DNA of 64,000 nt from Flavobacteriales bacterium (GTDB lineage Bacteria; Bacteroidota; Bacteroidia; Flavobacteriales_G; Salibacteraceae), in assembly GCA_003499525.1 (NCBI GenBank), contig DNTB01000020.1, forward strand, positions 1 through 64,000, read 5' to 3'. Both the position numbers and the translations under genes were made by a program. Each line of letters opens with the position of its first letter. Position 1 is the first letter of the stretch. The notes under the pieces were generated by a model. That model did no database searches. It was not told the origin of the DNA and saw only the letters and a program-made list of their open reading frames with translations. Positions 36,529-45,403 of this stretch are shown piece after piece.

Positions 36529-36720
36529 ATGATTTTGAAAGTGATTCTTCTCTCCATTGGTTTAATGCTGCTGGCATTTGCCGGAATCGGAATAAAGATA
36601 TTGGCAAGGAAAAACGGTCAATTTGCAGGTACATGCTCCACAAATAATCCTCATTTAAAAGAAAAAGGTATAGGTTGTGGATGTGGAAATTCCGGAAGTT
36701 GCACCAATAAGAATTATTAA
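36529..36720 (+). CDS. Small cysteine-rich membrane protein, NqrM-like
   Basis: A 63-residue protein: one N-terminal membrane helix (about residues 4-25), a basic RK pair, then a short domain with Cys36, Cys50, Cys52 and Cys58. The layout (helix, basic turn, G[ST]C, then CxC and a last Cys) is that of NqrM (DUF539), the factor thought to bring iron to the cluster between NqrD and NqrE, although the spacing here (C-x13-C-x-C-x5-C) is slightly wider than in the proteobacterial protein. Its stop codon abuts that of apbE, the last gene of the nqr operon, on the opposite strand. The identification is an inference from pattern and position. The -7-like TAATTTCG (36517-36524) is only four bases from the ATG. 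Confidence 0.6.
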   Translation: MILKVILLSIGLMLLAFAGIGIKILARKNGQFAGTCSTNNPHLKEKGIGCGCGNSGSCTNKNY

Positions 36721-37818
36721 TCATTGCAAACTCTGAATCTGTCCGGCGATACCGGATGTTGCATGAGTGACGAATTCTCCATCTTCTCCAGAGAGAATAA
36801 AATAAGCCTCCACATCTTTCATACTATTCAGCAATTCAAGTGATTTTTCATACCCCAGTACCATAAAGGCGGTTGCATAGGCATCAGCTAAAGCGGAGTT
36901 ATCTGCGATTACGGTAGCACTCAAAAGATTGTGCTCCACAGGATATCCGTTCTTGGGGTCAATAGTGTGCGCGTATTTCATCCCGTCCTTAACATAAAAT
37001 TTGCGGTAATTTCCTGAGGTAGCCAGGCCTTGATTTGTCAGTTGAACTATCGATTGTAGCTCTCTCATGTCAGATTCAACTGGGCGATCAATACCTATCT
37101 GCCAACCTTTACCACCTGGTTTGAAATCCCCCACACGGACTTCACCTCCAATCTCAACCATGTGGGATTTAATTCCCCTTGCCGCGAGATATTTAGAAAG
37201 AACATCTGCAGAATACCCTTGTGCAATTCCATTGAAGTTCAACTGTATATCTGGAAGAGATTTAAGAATCCTATAGTTACCTTCAGCTTTGGTCAAGGTA
37301 ATTCGTTCATCAGAAAAACCAACTTTTCTGAGGTTCTTATCAATATCTGATGGTAAAACTTCTGCCCTTTTACTTAGTCCAAATCCCCAAAGTTCCACAA
37401 GCGGGGCAACCGTAGGGTCAAATGCACCTTTTGTAGCTCTAAAAACCTCTTTGGATATTAAAAAATTATCGTAAAAGAAATGAGTTGGATCTCTAAACTC
37501 ATACCGGAGTGATTCGGTGTTGTTTACCTTACTGATTATGCTTGTACTATCCCAAAGGGAAAGCACTTTGTCTATTTGAAGCAGGATGGAGTCGATCTCA
37601 TATTTTCGAATCACCCTTTCCTTACTATAGTAAGCAATATGATATGTTGTGCCCTGGGCTGACCCTTTTATTTCAAACTTGTCGGAATATGACTTCTTAT
37701 TCGCTTCGGTATTACATGCTGTAAGGGCTGCCAACGCTAATACCAGAACACCCAGCCTTGTGAAAACGAAATAAAAAATATGATCAACTCTAACCACCAA
37801 AATCATCAAATGAGACAT
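36721..37818 (-). CDS. apbE: FAD:protein FMN transferase
   Basis: Attaches FMN covalently to a threonine of target proteins using FAD; here the targets should be NqrB and NqrC. The 365-residue protein begins with a hydrophobic segment and lipobox (LTAC, about Cys35), so it is a periplasm-facing lipoprotein. Family motifs include IQLNFNGIAQGYSADVL, MVEIGGEVRVGDFKP and YAHTIDPKNGYPV, and a late NSALADAYATAFMVLG. The start lies 29 bases inside nqrF (a second ATG at 37806 is also possible), so the gene belongs to the nqr operon. Confidence 0.93.
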   Translation of the reverse strand: MSHLMILVVRVDHIFYFVFTRLGVLVLALAALTACNTEANKKSYSDKFEIKGSAQGTTYHIAYYSKERVIRKYEIDSILLQIDKVLSLWDSTSIISKVNNTESLRYEFRDPTHFFYDNFLISKEVFRATKGAFDPTVAPLVELWGFGLSKRAEVLPSDIDKNLRKVGFSDERITLTKAEGNYRILKSLPDIQLNFNGIAQGYSADVLSKYLAARGIKSHMVEIGGEVRVGDFKPGGKGWQIGIDRPVESDMRELQSIVQLTNQGLATSGNYRKFYVKDGMKYAHTIDPKNGYPVEHNLLSATVIADNSALADAYATAFMVLGYEKSLELLNSMKDVEAYFILSGEDGEFVTHATSGIAGQIQSLQ

Positions 37819-39088
37819 TCTCGGGTGGAATACCCCAATCGTCTACCATTTTAAGTACCGCCTGATTCATAAGGGGTGGTCCGCAGAAATAGAATTCTAT
37901 CTCCTCCGGCTCTTCGTGTTTCGTCAAATACTGGTCGATAACGGCCTGATGCACGAACCCGAGAAATCCATCACCTTCCTGATCATCCATACTTTTTTTC
38001 TCCACCCAATTATCTTCCGGTAGTGGCTCTGAAAGGACTAGATAGAATTTAAAATTGGGGAAGTTTTTCTCAATTTCTTTGAAATCTTCAACATAGAACA
38101 ATTCTCTCTTGGATCTACCACCGTACCAAAAAGTTACCTTTCTTCCTGTTTTCAAAGTGTGAAACAAGTGAAACAAATGTGATCTCATTGGGGCCATACC
38201 AGCGCCTCCTCCTATGTAGAGCATCTCAGAATCTGACTCTTTAATAAAGAATTCTCCATAAGGTCCCGATATGGTTACTTTATCTCCGGGCCTTTGAGCA
38301 AAAACATAAGAAGAACAAATTCCCGGATTTACATCCATCCATTTGTTTTTAGCTTTATCCCATGGTGGTGTAGCTACTCTGATGTTCAACTTAATGATAT
38401 TTCCTTCAGCCGGATGATTGGCCATGGAGTATGCTCTAAAAATGGTTTCAGGGTTCTTCATCTTAAGATCCCACAATCCAAAATCATCCCATTCCGCCTG
38501 GAAGGTATCGGGCTTAGCATGGTAGTCTGGGTGAGCAGTAATATCAATATCCTTATACACGACCTCAGTAGGAGGAACGTCTATTTGAATGTATCCACCA
38601 GCTTCAAAGTCTAAAGTCTCACCTTCAGGCAACTTAACTACAAATTCCTTTATGAAAGAGGCTACGTTATAATTTGAAATCACTTCACATTCCCATTTTT
38701 TAATTCCAAAAATCTCTTCAGGAATGCTGATTTTCATATCGTTTTTAACCTTTACCTGGCAGCCTAATCTCCAGTCATCAGCTATTTCCTTTCGATTAAA
38801 ATAAGGTGCTTCGGTTGGCAATATTTCACCACCTCCTTCATGCACCTGACATTTGCACATAGCGCATGTTCCGCCCCCTCCGCATGCTGAAGGCAGAAGA
38901 ATTTTGTTATTACTCAAAGTTGTCAGAAGTGTTGATCCGGCATCTGTTTCAATGATACGTTCTCCGTTGACTTCAATTTTCACTAGCCCAGAAGGCAGAA
39001 GTTTTGCCTTTGCATACAAGAGCAGTGTTACCAGTAATAGTATTAGGATAAGAAAGACAACGGTGGCAAGAAAAATCGTTTGTGTCAT
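37790..39088 (-). CDS. nqrF: Na+-NQR subunit F (NADH dehydrogenase subunit)
   Basis: Input module of the sodium-pumping NADH:quinone reductase; oxidises NADH and passes electrons to FAD, then to a 2Fe-2S cluster. One N-terminal membrane helix (about 4-26), a ferredoxin domain with Cys69, Cys75, Cys78 and Cys110, and an FAD/NADH reductase domain with RAYSMAN, GGGAGMAPMRSH and YFCGPPLMNQAVLKM. 432 residues, normal for the family. Last nqr structural gene, followed by apbE. Confidence 0.97.
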   Translation of the reverse strand: MTQTIFLATVVFLILILLLVTLLLYAKAKLLPSGLVKIEVNGERIIETDAGSTLLTTLSNNKILLPSACGGGGTCAMCKCQVHEGGGEILPTEAPYFNRKEIADDWRLGCQVKVKNDMKISIPEEIFGIKKWECEVISNYNVASFIKEFVVKLPEGETLDFEAGGYIQIDVPPTEVVYKDIDITAHPDYHAKPDTFQAEWDDFGLWDLKMKNPETIFRAYSMANHPAEGNIIKLNIRVATPPWDKAKNKWMDVNPGICSSYVFAQRPGDKVTISGPYGEFFIKESDSEMLYIGGGAGMAPMRSHLFHLFHTLKTGRKVTFWYGGRSKRELFYVEDFKEIEKNFPNFKFYLVLSEPLPEDNWVEKKSMDDQEGDGFLGFVHQAVIDQYLTKHEEPEEIEFYFCGPPLMNQAVLKMVDDWGIPPENVSFDDFGG

Positions 39089-39099
39089 GATCTAATTTT

Positions 39100-39717
39100 C
39101 TATAATTCAATACCCATAAAGGCCATAAAAGCTATTCCCATTATTCCTGTTATAATAAATGTAATCCCCAGACCTCTTAATGGGGCAGGTATGTCCGAGT
39201 AGCGAATTTTTTCTCGAATTGCAGCAATGGCTACAATGGCCAGAAACCAACCCACTCCTGAACCTAGTCCGAATGAAGTTGCCTCGGCAATAGAAGCATA
39301 AGCCCTCGATTGCATAAACAGCGAACCCCCAAGAATTGCGCAGTTTACTGCAATCAGTGGTAGAAAAATTCCTAGAGCTCCGTACAAAGCTGGGGCAAAT
39401 TTCTCGACAACCATCTCAACTAGCTGCACCATTGAGGCAATAACGGCAATAAACATGATGAAACTCAAAAAGCTAAGATCCACCGTAGCAAATGATGGAT
39501 CTAACCATTTCAGCGCACCTTCCTTGAGCACGAAATTCTCCAATAAATAATTCAGTGGTACCGTTATGCCCAATACGAAAATAACGGCTATTCCCAATCC
39601 TACACCCGTCTTAACTGTCTTAGAAACAGCCAGGTATGAGCACATTCCAAAGAAATATGCGAATATCATGTTCTCGACGAATATGCTCTTTACAAAAATG
39701 TTAACCAGCTCCTGCAT
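39100..39717 (-). CDS. nqrE: Na+-NQR subunit E
   Basis: Integral membrane subunit with about six helices. The 205-residue protein has VENMIFAYFFGMCSYLAVSK and VNCAILGGSLF, the conserved half-helix regions; the cysteines in these (Cys26 and Cys120) are expected ligands of the iron or 2Fe-2S centre shared with NqrD. 11 bases before nqrF. Confidence 0.96.
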   Translation of the reverse strand: MQELVNIFVKSIFVENMIFAYFFGMCSYLAVSKTVKTGVGLGIAVIFVLGITVPLNYLLENFVLKEGALKWLDPSFATVDLSFLSFIMFIAVIASMVQLVEMVVEKFAPALYGALGIFLPLIAVNCAILGGSLFMQSRAYASIAEATSFGLGSGVGWFLAIVAIAAIREKIRYSDIPAPLRGLGITFIITGIMGIAFMAFMGIEL

Positions 39718-39729
39718 AATTTTTTCGAT

Positions 39730-40422
39730 TTACTCCTCTTCAATTAATTGTGGGTTCCGTGCCCTTTGAATCCAAATAATAATTCCTACAATGATCAGGG
39801 CCATCGGAGGAAGAATCATAAGGTTGTTGTTAGCATATCCTATGCTGAATAATCCAGTACCGTCTAATACATTTCCAAGGACAGGATAGCCCATTAGTGT
39901 TCCTGACCCGAACAACTCACGGAAGAATGCTACTACGATTAAAATCCATCCATAGCCAATCGTATTTCCAACCCCATCCAGAATTGACTGCCATGGCTTG
40001 TTACCCAGAGCAAAAGCCTCCAGCCGGCCCATGATGATGCAATTTGTGATGATAAGTCCGACGAATACTGAAAGTGCTTTACTCGCATCATATACGTAGG
40101 CTTTCAGAACCTGATCAACAATGATCACCAACGCAGCGACGATAACAAGCTGGACGATAATCCTGATTCTGTCGGGGATGAAATTTCTCATCAGGGAAAC
40201 AAATAAATTGGCAAAAACGAGGACAAATGCCACGGAAAGGGTCATTACCAGCGCCTGCTTCACCTGGACGGTTATTGCTAAAGCAGAACAAATCCCGAGT
40301 ACCTGAATAGTAATGGGGTTACTCTCGTTCAATGGATTTGTTATAAGCTTGAGATTCTTTTTCGAGAGCAGAGCTTCACGCTCTACCTTCTTAATTTCTA
40401 TGGTTTCTGTTGTTTCACTCAT
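39730..40422 (-). CDS. nqrD: Na+-NQR subunit D
   Basis: Integral membrane subunit, 230 residues and about six helices, homologous to NqrE in inverted topology. IQVLGICSALAITVQVKQA and GLIITNCIIMGRLEAFALGN contain the Cys residues that with NqrE hold the intramembrane iron centre. A hydrophilic extension of about 20 residues precedes the first helix. Start overlaps the nqrC stop by 4 bases. Confidence 0.96.
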   Translation of the reverse strand: MSETTETIEIKKVEREALLSKKNLKLITNPLNESNPITIQVLGICSALAITVQVKQALVMTLSVAFVLVFANLFVSLMRNFIPDRIRIIVQLVIVAALVIIVDQVLKAYVYDASKALSVFVGLIITNCIIMGRLEAFALGNKPWQSILDGVGNTIGYGWILIVVAFFRELFGSGTLMGYPVLGNVLDGTGLFSIGYANNNLMILPPMALIIVGIIIWIQRARNPQLIEEE

Positions 40423-41231
40423 GATTTCTCGCTTGTATTTTTCTTGAAGTACGGCTCATACATCTTCAAGGTGTTGTAGATCATATCGCGTAATGCAAAG
40501 GAAGTAATCGTACCTCCGGTAATTCCATCTACTCCGTGTGGGTTTTCCTGACCACCACCACCTTTCATAACATCTATTGACACAAATTTCTCATTCTTGA
40601 ATATTGTCTTGTCAACAAATTGATCCTGAAAGTTCGTGGTTGATATTTCAGCACCAAGTCCGGGTGTTTCCTTTTCATGCGCGAAAGTGGCACCGTAAAT
40701 GGTATTCATATCTTCTCTAAAGGATACATAACCCCAAATTGGACCCCACAAGCCCGTTCCTTCCATTGGAACAATAAACAGCTGCTGTCCATCTATCTGT
40801 GCAACATATAAAGGGTACTCATAATCCACTTCTCTAAGATTTTCGTAGAGCAAGCTTTTGTCTTTCTTGAATTTGGAAATGATAGGCTTTGCAAGGGATT
40901 TATATTGCTTTTGTAAATCAACGTTAAAGGCATCGGCTTCATTCAACCTGTCAACCTTTCCTTCTTCTTCGGAAATGACATCCCCTGAGGAATCGAGGAT
41001 TACTCTTTTTATAATGTACTTGTCAAATAGATCAGGAGCATTACCCATGTCATCGTCTTCTGTCATTGCCCGAATCGACATCATAATAAATTTCATTTTT
41101 TCCTGGCGCATGTTCTCCTGCTGAGCGGGTTTGAGTGAAATGGACAGAAACGCCAAGACCGCCCCAACTATCACAACCAGCCCAACGGCAAAACCGAAAG
41201 TAAATACATTGCTGTTTTTGTTGAATGCCAT
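40419..41231 (-). CDS. nqrC: Na+-NQR subunit C
   Basis: Carries a covalently bound FMN. One N-terminal membrane helix (about 11-31) and a periplasmic flavin domain; the flavinylation site is DGITGGTIT with Thr241. The usual ApbE motif is D-G-x-[ST]-G-A-T; here Gly replaces Ala before the modified Thr. 270 residues, normal length. Ten bases after nqrB and coupled to nqrD by an ATGA overlap. Confidence 0.96.
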   Translation of the reverse strand: MAFNKNSNVFTFGFAVGLVVIVGAVLAFLSISLKPAQQENMRQEKMKFIMMSIRAMTEDDDMGNAPDLFDKYIIKRVILDSSGDVISEEEGKVDRLNEADAFNVDLQKQYKSLAKPIISKFKKDKSLLYENLREVDYEYPLYVAQIDGQQLFIVPMEGTGLWGPIWGYVSFREDMNTIYGATFAHEKETPGLGAEISTTNFQDQFVDKTIFKNEKFVSIDVMKGGGGQENPHGVDGITGGTITSFALRDMIYNTLKMYEPYFKKNTSEKS

Positions 41232-41241
41232 AATTCTTTAA

Positions 41242-42441
41242 TTAAGCTGATGCTACTTTTATTCTTTTTAGTCTCTTTTTGATGTTCGCTTCTACCACAT
41301 AGTGATCTATAAGAGGCGCCATGATATTCATAAACAGAATTGCCATCATAACACCTTCAGGATAAGCTGGGTTGAACACCCTAACAAGTATGGAGAAGAA
41401 TCCTGCAAAAAATCCATAAATCCACTGTCCTGTATTTGTTCTTGCTCCGGTAACAGGGTCGGTAGCCATGAATACAACTCCGAATAAAAATCCTCCTAGA
41501 AGAAGTTGGTGAACCGGGGGTAGATCCATGTATGCATTTGCTCCTACAAGGTTGAAAATGAACCCCATCAGCAATCCACCTATGAATGACGATATGATAA
41601 TTCTCCAGCTTCCAATTCCCGTAAACATCAAAATTGCTGCACCGATTAGAATGGCCAGTGCGGAAGTTTCTCCTACGCTTCCGGGAATATTTCCGATAAA
41701 GGAATTCATCATACTGAAATCTCCGGCAGCACCAAACTTGTCTACAACTGACGTAACTTCAGGGCTTGTCTTGTCTAAAGGAACAGTTAATGCAAGTTCA
41801 CCAAGTGCGGTAGCTCCAGAAACACCATCCGGCAAATCTCCTACCCAGACTTTGTCTCCTGACATTTTGGTAGGATAGGCGAAGAATAAAAAGGCACGTG
41901 CGGTGAGCGCTATATTGATAATGTTCATCCCGGTGCCTCCAAAAATTTCTTTTCCGATAACCACTGCAAATATTGCAGACAATGCGAGCATCCATAATGG
42001 TATGTCTATTGGAACACAAAGTGGAATGAGCATCCCCGAAACGAGGTAACCTTCATGAAGTGCATGTCCCTTTCGCGTAGCAAAGACGAATTCAGTTCCC
42101 AGCCCGAATGCATAAGAAACCACAATGAGAGGTACAATTTTTTGGATGCCATACCACACTTTCGGCCAAAAGCCCTCAGCCATATCCAGATACTCCCCAG
42201 AGAATACATAATGCTGATGACCGGCATTCCAGATACCAAATAGTAAGGCTGGAACCAGTGCTATAACCACGACAATCATGGTTCTTTTCAGGTCAATTGC
42301 ATCTCTGACATGAGACCCACTTTTGGTCGTATGATCAGGCACATATAGAAAGGTATCTATGGTACCAAATAAGGGCATGAGTTTTTCGTACTTCCCTCCT
42401 TTTTCAAAATTTGGTCGATATTTCGCCAAAAAATCCTTCAT
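41242..42441 (-). CDS. nqrB: Na+-NQR subunit B
   Basis: Ten-helix membrane subunit that holds riboflavin and a covalent FMN and forms the sodium path. The 399-residue protein shows FMN site DGVSGATALG with Thr211, and GGTGMNIINIALTARAFLFFAYP, a conserved helix region (quoted here in part as NIALTARAFLFFAYP). Part of nqrABCDEF, 16 bases after nqrA. Confidence 0.97.
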   Translation of the reverse strand: MKDFLAKYRPNFEKGGKYEKLMPLFGTIDTFLYVPDHTTKSGSHVRDAIDLKRTMIVVVIALVPALLFGIWNAGHQHYVFSGEYLDMAEGFWPKVWYGIQKIVPLIVVSYAFGLGTEFVFATRKGHALHEGYLVSGMLIPLCVPIDIPLWMLALSAIFAVVIGKEIFGGTGMNIINIALTARAFLFFAYPTKMSGDKVWVGDLPDGVSGATALGELALTVPLDKTSPEVTSVVDKFGAAGDFSMMNSFIGNIPGSVGETSALAILIGAAILMFTGIGSWRIIISSFIGGLLMGFIFNLVGANAYMDLPPVHQLLLGGFLFGVVFMATDPVTGARTNTGQWIYGFFAGFFSILVRVFNPAYPEGVMMAILFMNIMAPLIDHYVVEANIKKRLKRIKVASA

Positions 42442-42457
42442 AATCTATCGATTGTGT

Positions 42458-43798
42458 TTATCCTAATTCTTCAATTGCAAGGTCAAGTGAATCGCGAACA
42501 ATTTCCTGCAGGTTAAGCTTGGATGTGCAAACAAACTCGCAGAGTGCAAAATCCTCAGGTGCAACTTCATAAACACCCAATTGCTCCATTTTTTCAAGAT
42601 CTTTCGTAATAAACGACTTAATAAGATGCTCAGGAAGAATATCCATAGGAAACACCTTATCGTACTCCCCGGCCATCACTATGGCCCGATGTTCGCCATG
42701 TAGGTTGGTATTTAAATCGTAGGGTTTGAGCGGCATCAACCAACTCAGAAAAGTCTTGGATAGACTCAGCTTGTCCAAGCCAGGAAGAAGCCAACCAAAA
42801 AATTCTGTTTGATTTCCTTCAGGAATTGCCGCCAGAGAATTGTCATAGAAACCCAAAAAACCATCTTCCGACACCTGAGTTCCGGTTAAAACTCCTCCGG
42901 AAATTAAGCGGGTATCTTCTCTATCAATATTATCTACAACCAAATTCTTGACCTGAGCTCCATACATGGATTTAACATATTGGGGTTTATTAATTTTGCT
43001 TCCACCAACGGCAACCGTTCTTGACAAATCAACTTTGCCTTCCATAAATAGCTTTCCAATGGCTACGACTCCCAATGGTTTTATAGTCCATGAAACTTCG
43101 CCCTTGTTCACCGGAGCAACATGATTAATCTGTATTCCAACCACCCCTGAAGGGTGTGGGCCAGAGAAAGTTTTTATTTCAACTCCGGTCGCATTTCTGA
43201 AGATTTCTTCAGTATTATGCTTTTCATGTACACCGAGATATACTGGTCCATTTATCAGCTTCCCAAGAATATCCAGCCCTTTCTGGAAATATTTTTCTTC
43301 TCCTCGTAAAGCGAATTCCTGATCGGCAGTTAGCGCTTCAGTATCAAATCCTGAAATGAAAAGGTTGACCGGCTGATCAGTAGGCCAGGCTACTACATCA
43401 TAGGGTCTCCTTTTGAAAAACGGCCACAGACCGCTGTTTAGGAGTACCTCTTTGATTTCTTCGGCTGAACCCTCGGAAGGCTTGAATTCTTCATATTCAA
43501 TTTTGTCATCTGCCAGAATAACTATTTCCAGGATTCTTCTCTTTTCTCCCCTCCTGATCTCTGCAATTTCGCCGCTTACGGGTGAACAAAATTTGATTTC
43601 CGGATACTCTTTGGAGTAAAAAAGAGGTGCTCCGGCTTTAATATTTTCACCTGGCTTGACCATCATCTTTGGTACAACTCCGTGAAAGTCTGTAGGTTTT
43701 ACGGCATAAACTTTGGAAGCAACAGAAGTTGTTACCTTTTCCGCTTCACCAACCAGCCTGATATCGAGGCCTTTTTTAATTCGAATAGTCTGTGACAT
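42458..43798 (-). CDS. nqrA: Na+-NQR subunit A
   Basis: Peripheral, cytoplasmic subunit; implicated in quinone binding. The 446-residue protein has the N-terminal KKGLDIRLVGEAE, a barrel-sandwich like region with VKPGENIKAGAPLFYSK, and later AVGGSKINKPQYVKS and ISGGVLTGT. First gene of the nqr operon; the leader is about 110 bases if the -7 box at 43919-43926 is used. Confidence 0.96.
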   Translation of the reverse strand: MSQTIRIKKGLDIRLVGEAEKVTTSVASKVYAVKPTDFHGVVPKMMVKPGENIKAGAPLFYSKEYPEIKFCSPVSGEIAEIRRGEKRRILEIVILADDKIEYEEFKPSEGSAEEIKEVLLNSGLWPFFKRRPYDVVAWPTDQPVNLFISGFDTEALTADQEFALRGEEKYFQKGLDILGKLINGPVYLGVHEKHNTEEIFRNATGVEIKTFSGPHPSGVVGIQINHVAPVNKGEVSWTIKPLGVVAIGKLFMEGKVDLSRTVAVGGSKINKPQYVKSMYGAQVKNLVVDNIDREDTRLISGGVLTGTQVSEDGFLGFYDNSLAAIPEGNQTEFFGWLLPGLDKLSLSKTFLSWLMPLKPYDLNTNLHGEHRAIVMAGEYDKVFPMDILPEHLIKSFITKDLEKMEQLGVYEVAPEDFALCEFVCTSKLNLQEIVRDSLDLAIEELG

Positions 43799-43918
43799 AA
43801 ATTCTGAACCTTTGAAAAGACAAAAAACTGCAGCTAGATATAGTGCAAGTTTTGCCTAACGTATTTCGTGCGAAAGAATATTCTGAAAAGTGCATTCAGA
43901 GGCAAATAAAATAGTGGA

Positions 43919-43926
43919 CAAAAGTA
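43919..43926 (-). promoter_or_regulatory. -7 box of the nqr operon
   Basis: TACTTTTG on the minus strand matches TAnnTTTG exactly; it is the only exact match in the nqrA upstream region. The 233 bases between nqrA and the plug-protein gene contain no gene; I see no riboswitch-like structure. Confidence 0.4.
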
Positions 43927-44031
43927 AAAATTTGTTCTTTTGACGTACTGTTAAATGTCATTTTTATCCTGATTAAAGTTTTGCAAAATCGTCGACACGG
44001 TCAGCCCGTATTATTCGCAACTTATTGTAGT

Positions 44032-45339
44032 ATGCGATTGACACTTCATGTCTTATTAATTAACCTGATATTTACATCATCTTATGCTGTTGAGCCAGAT
44101 TATTATGATCTCAATTTCCTCAGATATGAGAACTACATTTACGATTCCCGTGTAAAGACAGTACAATTATTCAGAAAGGGGTGGAAGGAGGCTTTTCCTG
44201 TACTCAATCTCAAAGAATCTGGCGAAAGACTGCACTTAAGTTTTGATTTGCTGACCACAGAATACCAAAACCTGGAATACCGATTTATCCATTGCGATGC
44301 CCAATGGAATCCATCTGATCTACTCCCTATCGAATACATTGATGGAATTGAAGAGAATACAATTCTCGATTATAATTTTTCGAATAACGAATACATCCGC
44401 TACATAAACTACAGGTTGGATTTCCCAAACCGAAACATAAGCCTCTCCAAATCAGGAAACTATATCATAGTTATATATGACCAAAGTACAAGGGAGCCCT
44501 TGCTTACCTGGAGGTTTTTCGTTCTTGAGCCCATAGTCCAGGTATCGCCCGATATCAAAAGAACTACTGCAGGTAAATATCGTGAAACCAGTCATGAGGT
44601 AGATTTCAACATATATGTAAGCGATCCTGATATTATGCAGCCCGCAGCTAACTTATACGTTGTTGTTACCCAAAACCAACGGTGGGACAATGCCATTAAA
44701 GGGCTTGAGCCCCGGTTCATAAATGGAAATATCCTTAAGTATGACTACGAAGTAGAGAATATATTTCCTGCTGGAAATGAATTCAGAATGTTTGATTTTA
44801 GAAACATGAATTACAACGCACTCAAGACAGTGGCAGTAAAATATATAAACGATACCCCCAATGTTTATTTGATGCCAGAAGAAATCAAAAACAAGTCCGT
44901 ATATCTCAATCGGCCTGACATCAATGGAAGGTTTTACATAGAAACAGATGATCCCTTATTCGATTCAGACTTTGAAGGTGAATATTGTAAAGTACACATG
45001 GCCTTGATCTATCCTGCGCCACTCTTCAAGGCCGATATATATGTCTTTGGACAATTATCTAACTGGGATTATTCCGACCGGTATAAGATGACCTACAACC
45101 AGGAAAAAAGGTCATATGAATTAAGCCTGGTGCTAAAACAGGGGTTTTACAACTATCAATATCTATATGTCAGAGAAGGTTCTAAAACCGGTGATGCAAG
45201 TGTAATTGAAGGTTCTTTCTCACAAACTGATAATGATTATTCCTTCTTTGTTTATTACCGGGATCCGGCTCAGGTCTATGACCAACTTGTGGCCTATACT
45301 TCAACGACTTTCCCGGTTCGTGTCAATGAAGAGAACTAG
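44032..45339 (+). CDS. Type IX secretion system plug protein (DUF5103)
   Basis: A 435-residue exported protein of the DUF5103 family, now described as the T9SS plug that closes the SprA channel from the periplasmic side. The start is ATG 44032, which gives a signal peptide (MRLTLHVLLINLIFTSSYA); the TTG at 43981 is part of a -7-like sequence. Conserved pieces are FIHCDAQWNPSDL, SNNEYIRYINYRLDFPN and IVIYDQSTREPLLTWRFFV, and the C-terminal region has the FGQLSNWDYSDRYKMTYN carbohydrate-binding-like fold. Located away from other T9SS genes, as is normal in this phylum. Confidence 0.85.
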   Translation: MRLTLHVLLINLIFTSSYAVEPDYYDLNFLRYENYIYDSRVKTVQLFRKGWKEAFPVLNLKESGERLHLSFDLLTTEYQNLEYRFIHCDAQWNPSDLLPIEYIDGIEENTILDYNFSNNEYIRYINYRLDFPNRNISLSKSGNYIIVIYDQSTREPLLTWRFFVLEPIVQVSPDIKRTTAGKYRETSHEVDFNIYVSDPDIMQPAANLYVVVTQNQRWDNAIKGLEPRFINGNILKYDYEVENIFPAGNEFRMFDFRNMNYNALKTVAVKYINDTPNVYLMPEEIKNKSVYLNRPDINGRFYIETDDPLFDSDFEGEYCKVHMALIYPAPLFKADIYVFGQLSNWDYSDRYKMTYNQEKRSYELSLVLKQGFYNYQYLYVREGSKTGDASVIEGSFSQTDNDYSFFVYYRDPAQVYDQLVAYTSTTFPVRVNEEN

Positions 45340-45363
45340 CTCATCAGATCGTTCCTATTTACT

Positions 45364-45371
45364 TAATTTTG
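45364..45371 (+). promoter_or_regulatory. -7 box of pruA
   Basis: TAATTTTG, an exact match to TAnnTTTG, 32 bases before the ATG at 45404. It argues for separate transcription of pruA and for the ATG start. Confidence 0.5.
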
Positions 45372-45403
45372 CAGCGCTTTATTCACAACAAAAAACATAC
45401 GAA

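Noticed and set aside
36721..43798. The respiratory operon as Rnf rather than NQR
   Set aside because: NqrA and an NqrF with a ferredoxin domain and FAD/NADH domain are present, and RnfB and RnfC are absent.
45206..45403. A reading frame that extends pruA into the plug-protein gene
   Set aside because: It would give a 66-residue leader unlike any P5C dehydrogenase; the promoter box at 45364 and the family N-terminus support ATG 45404.
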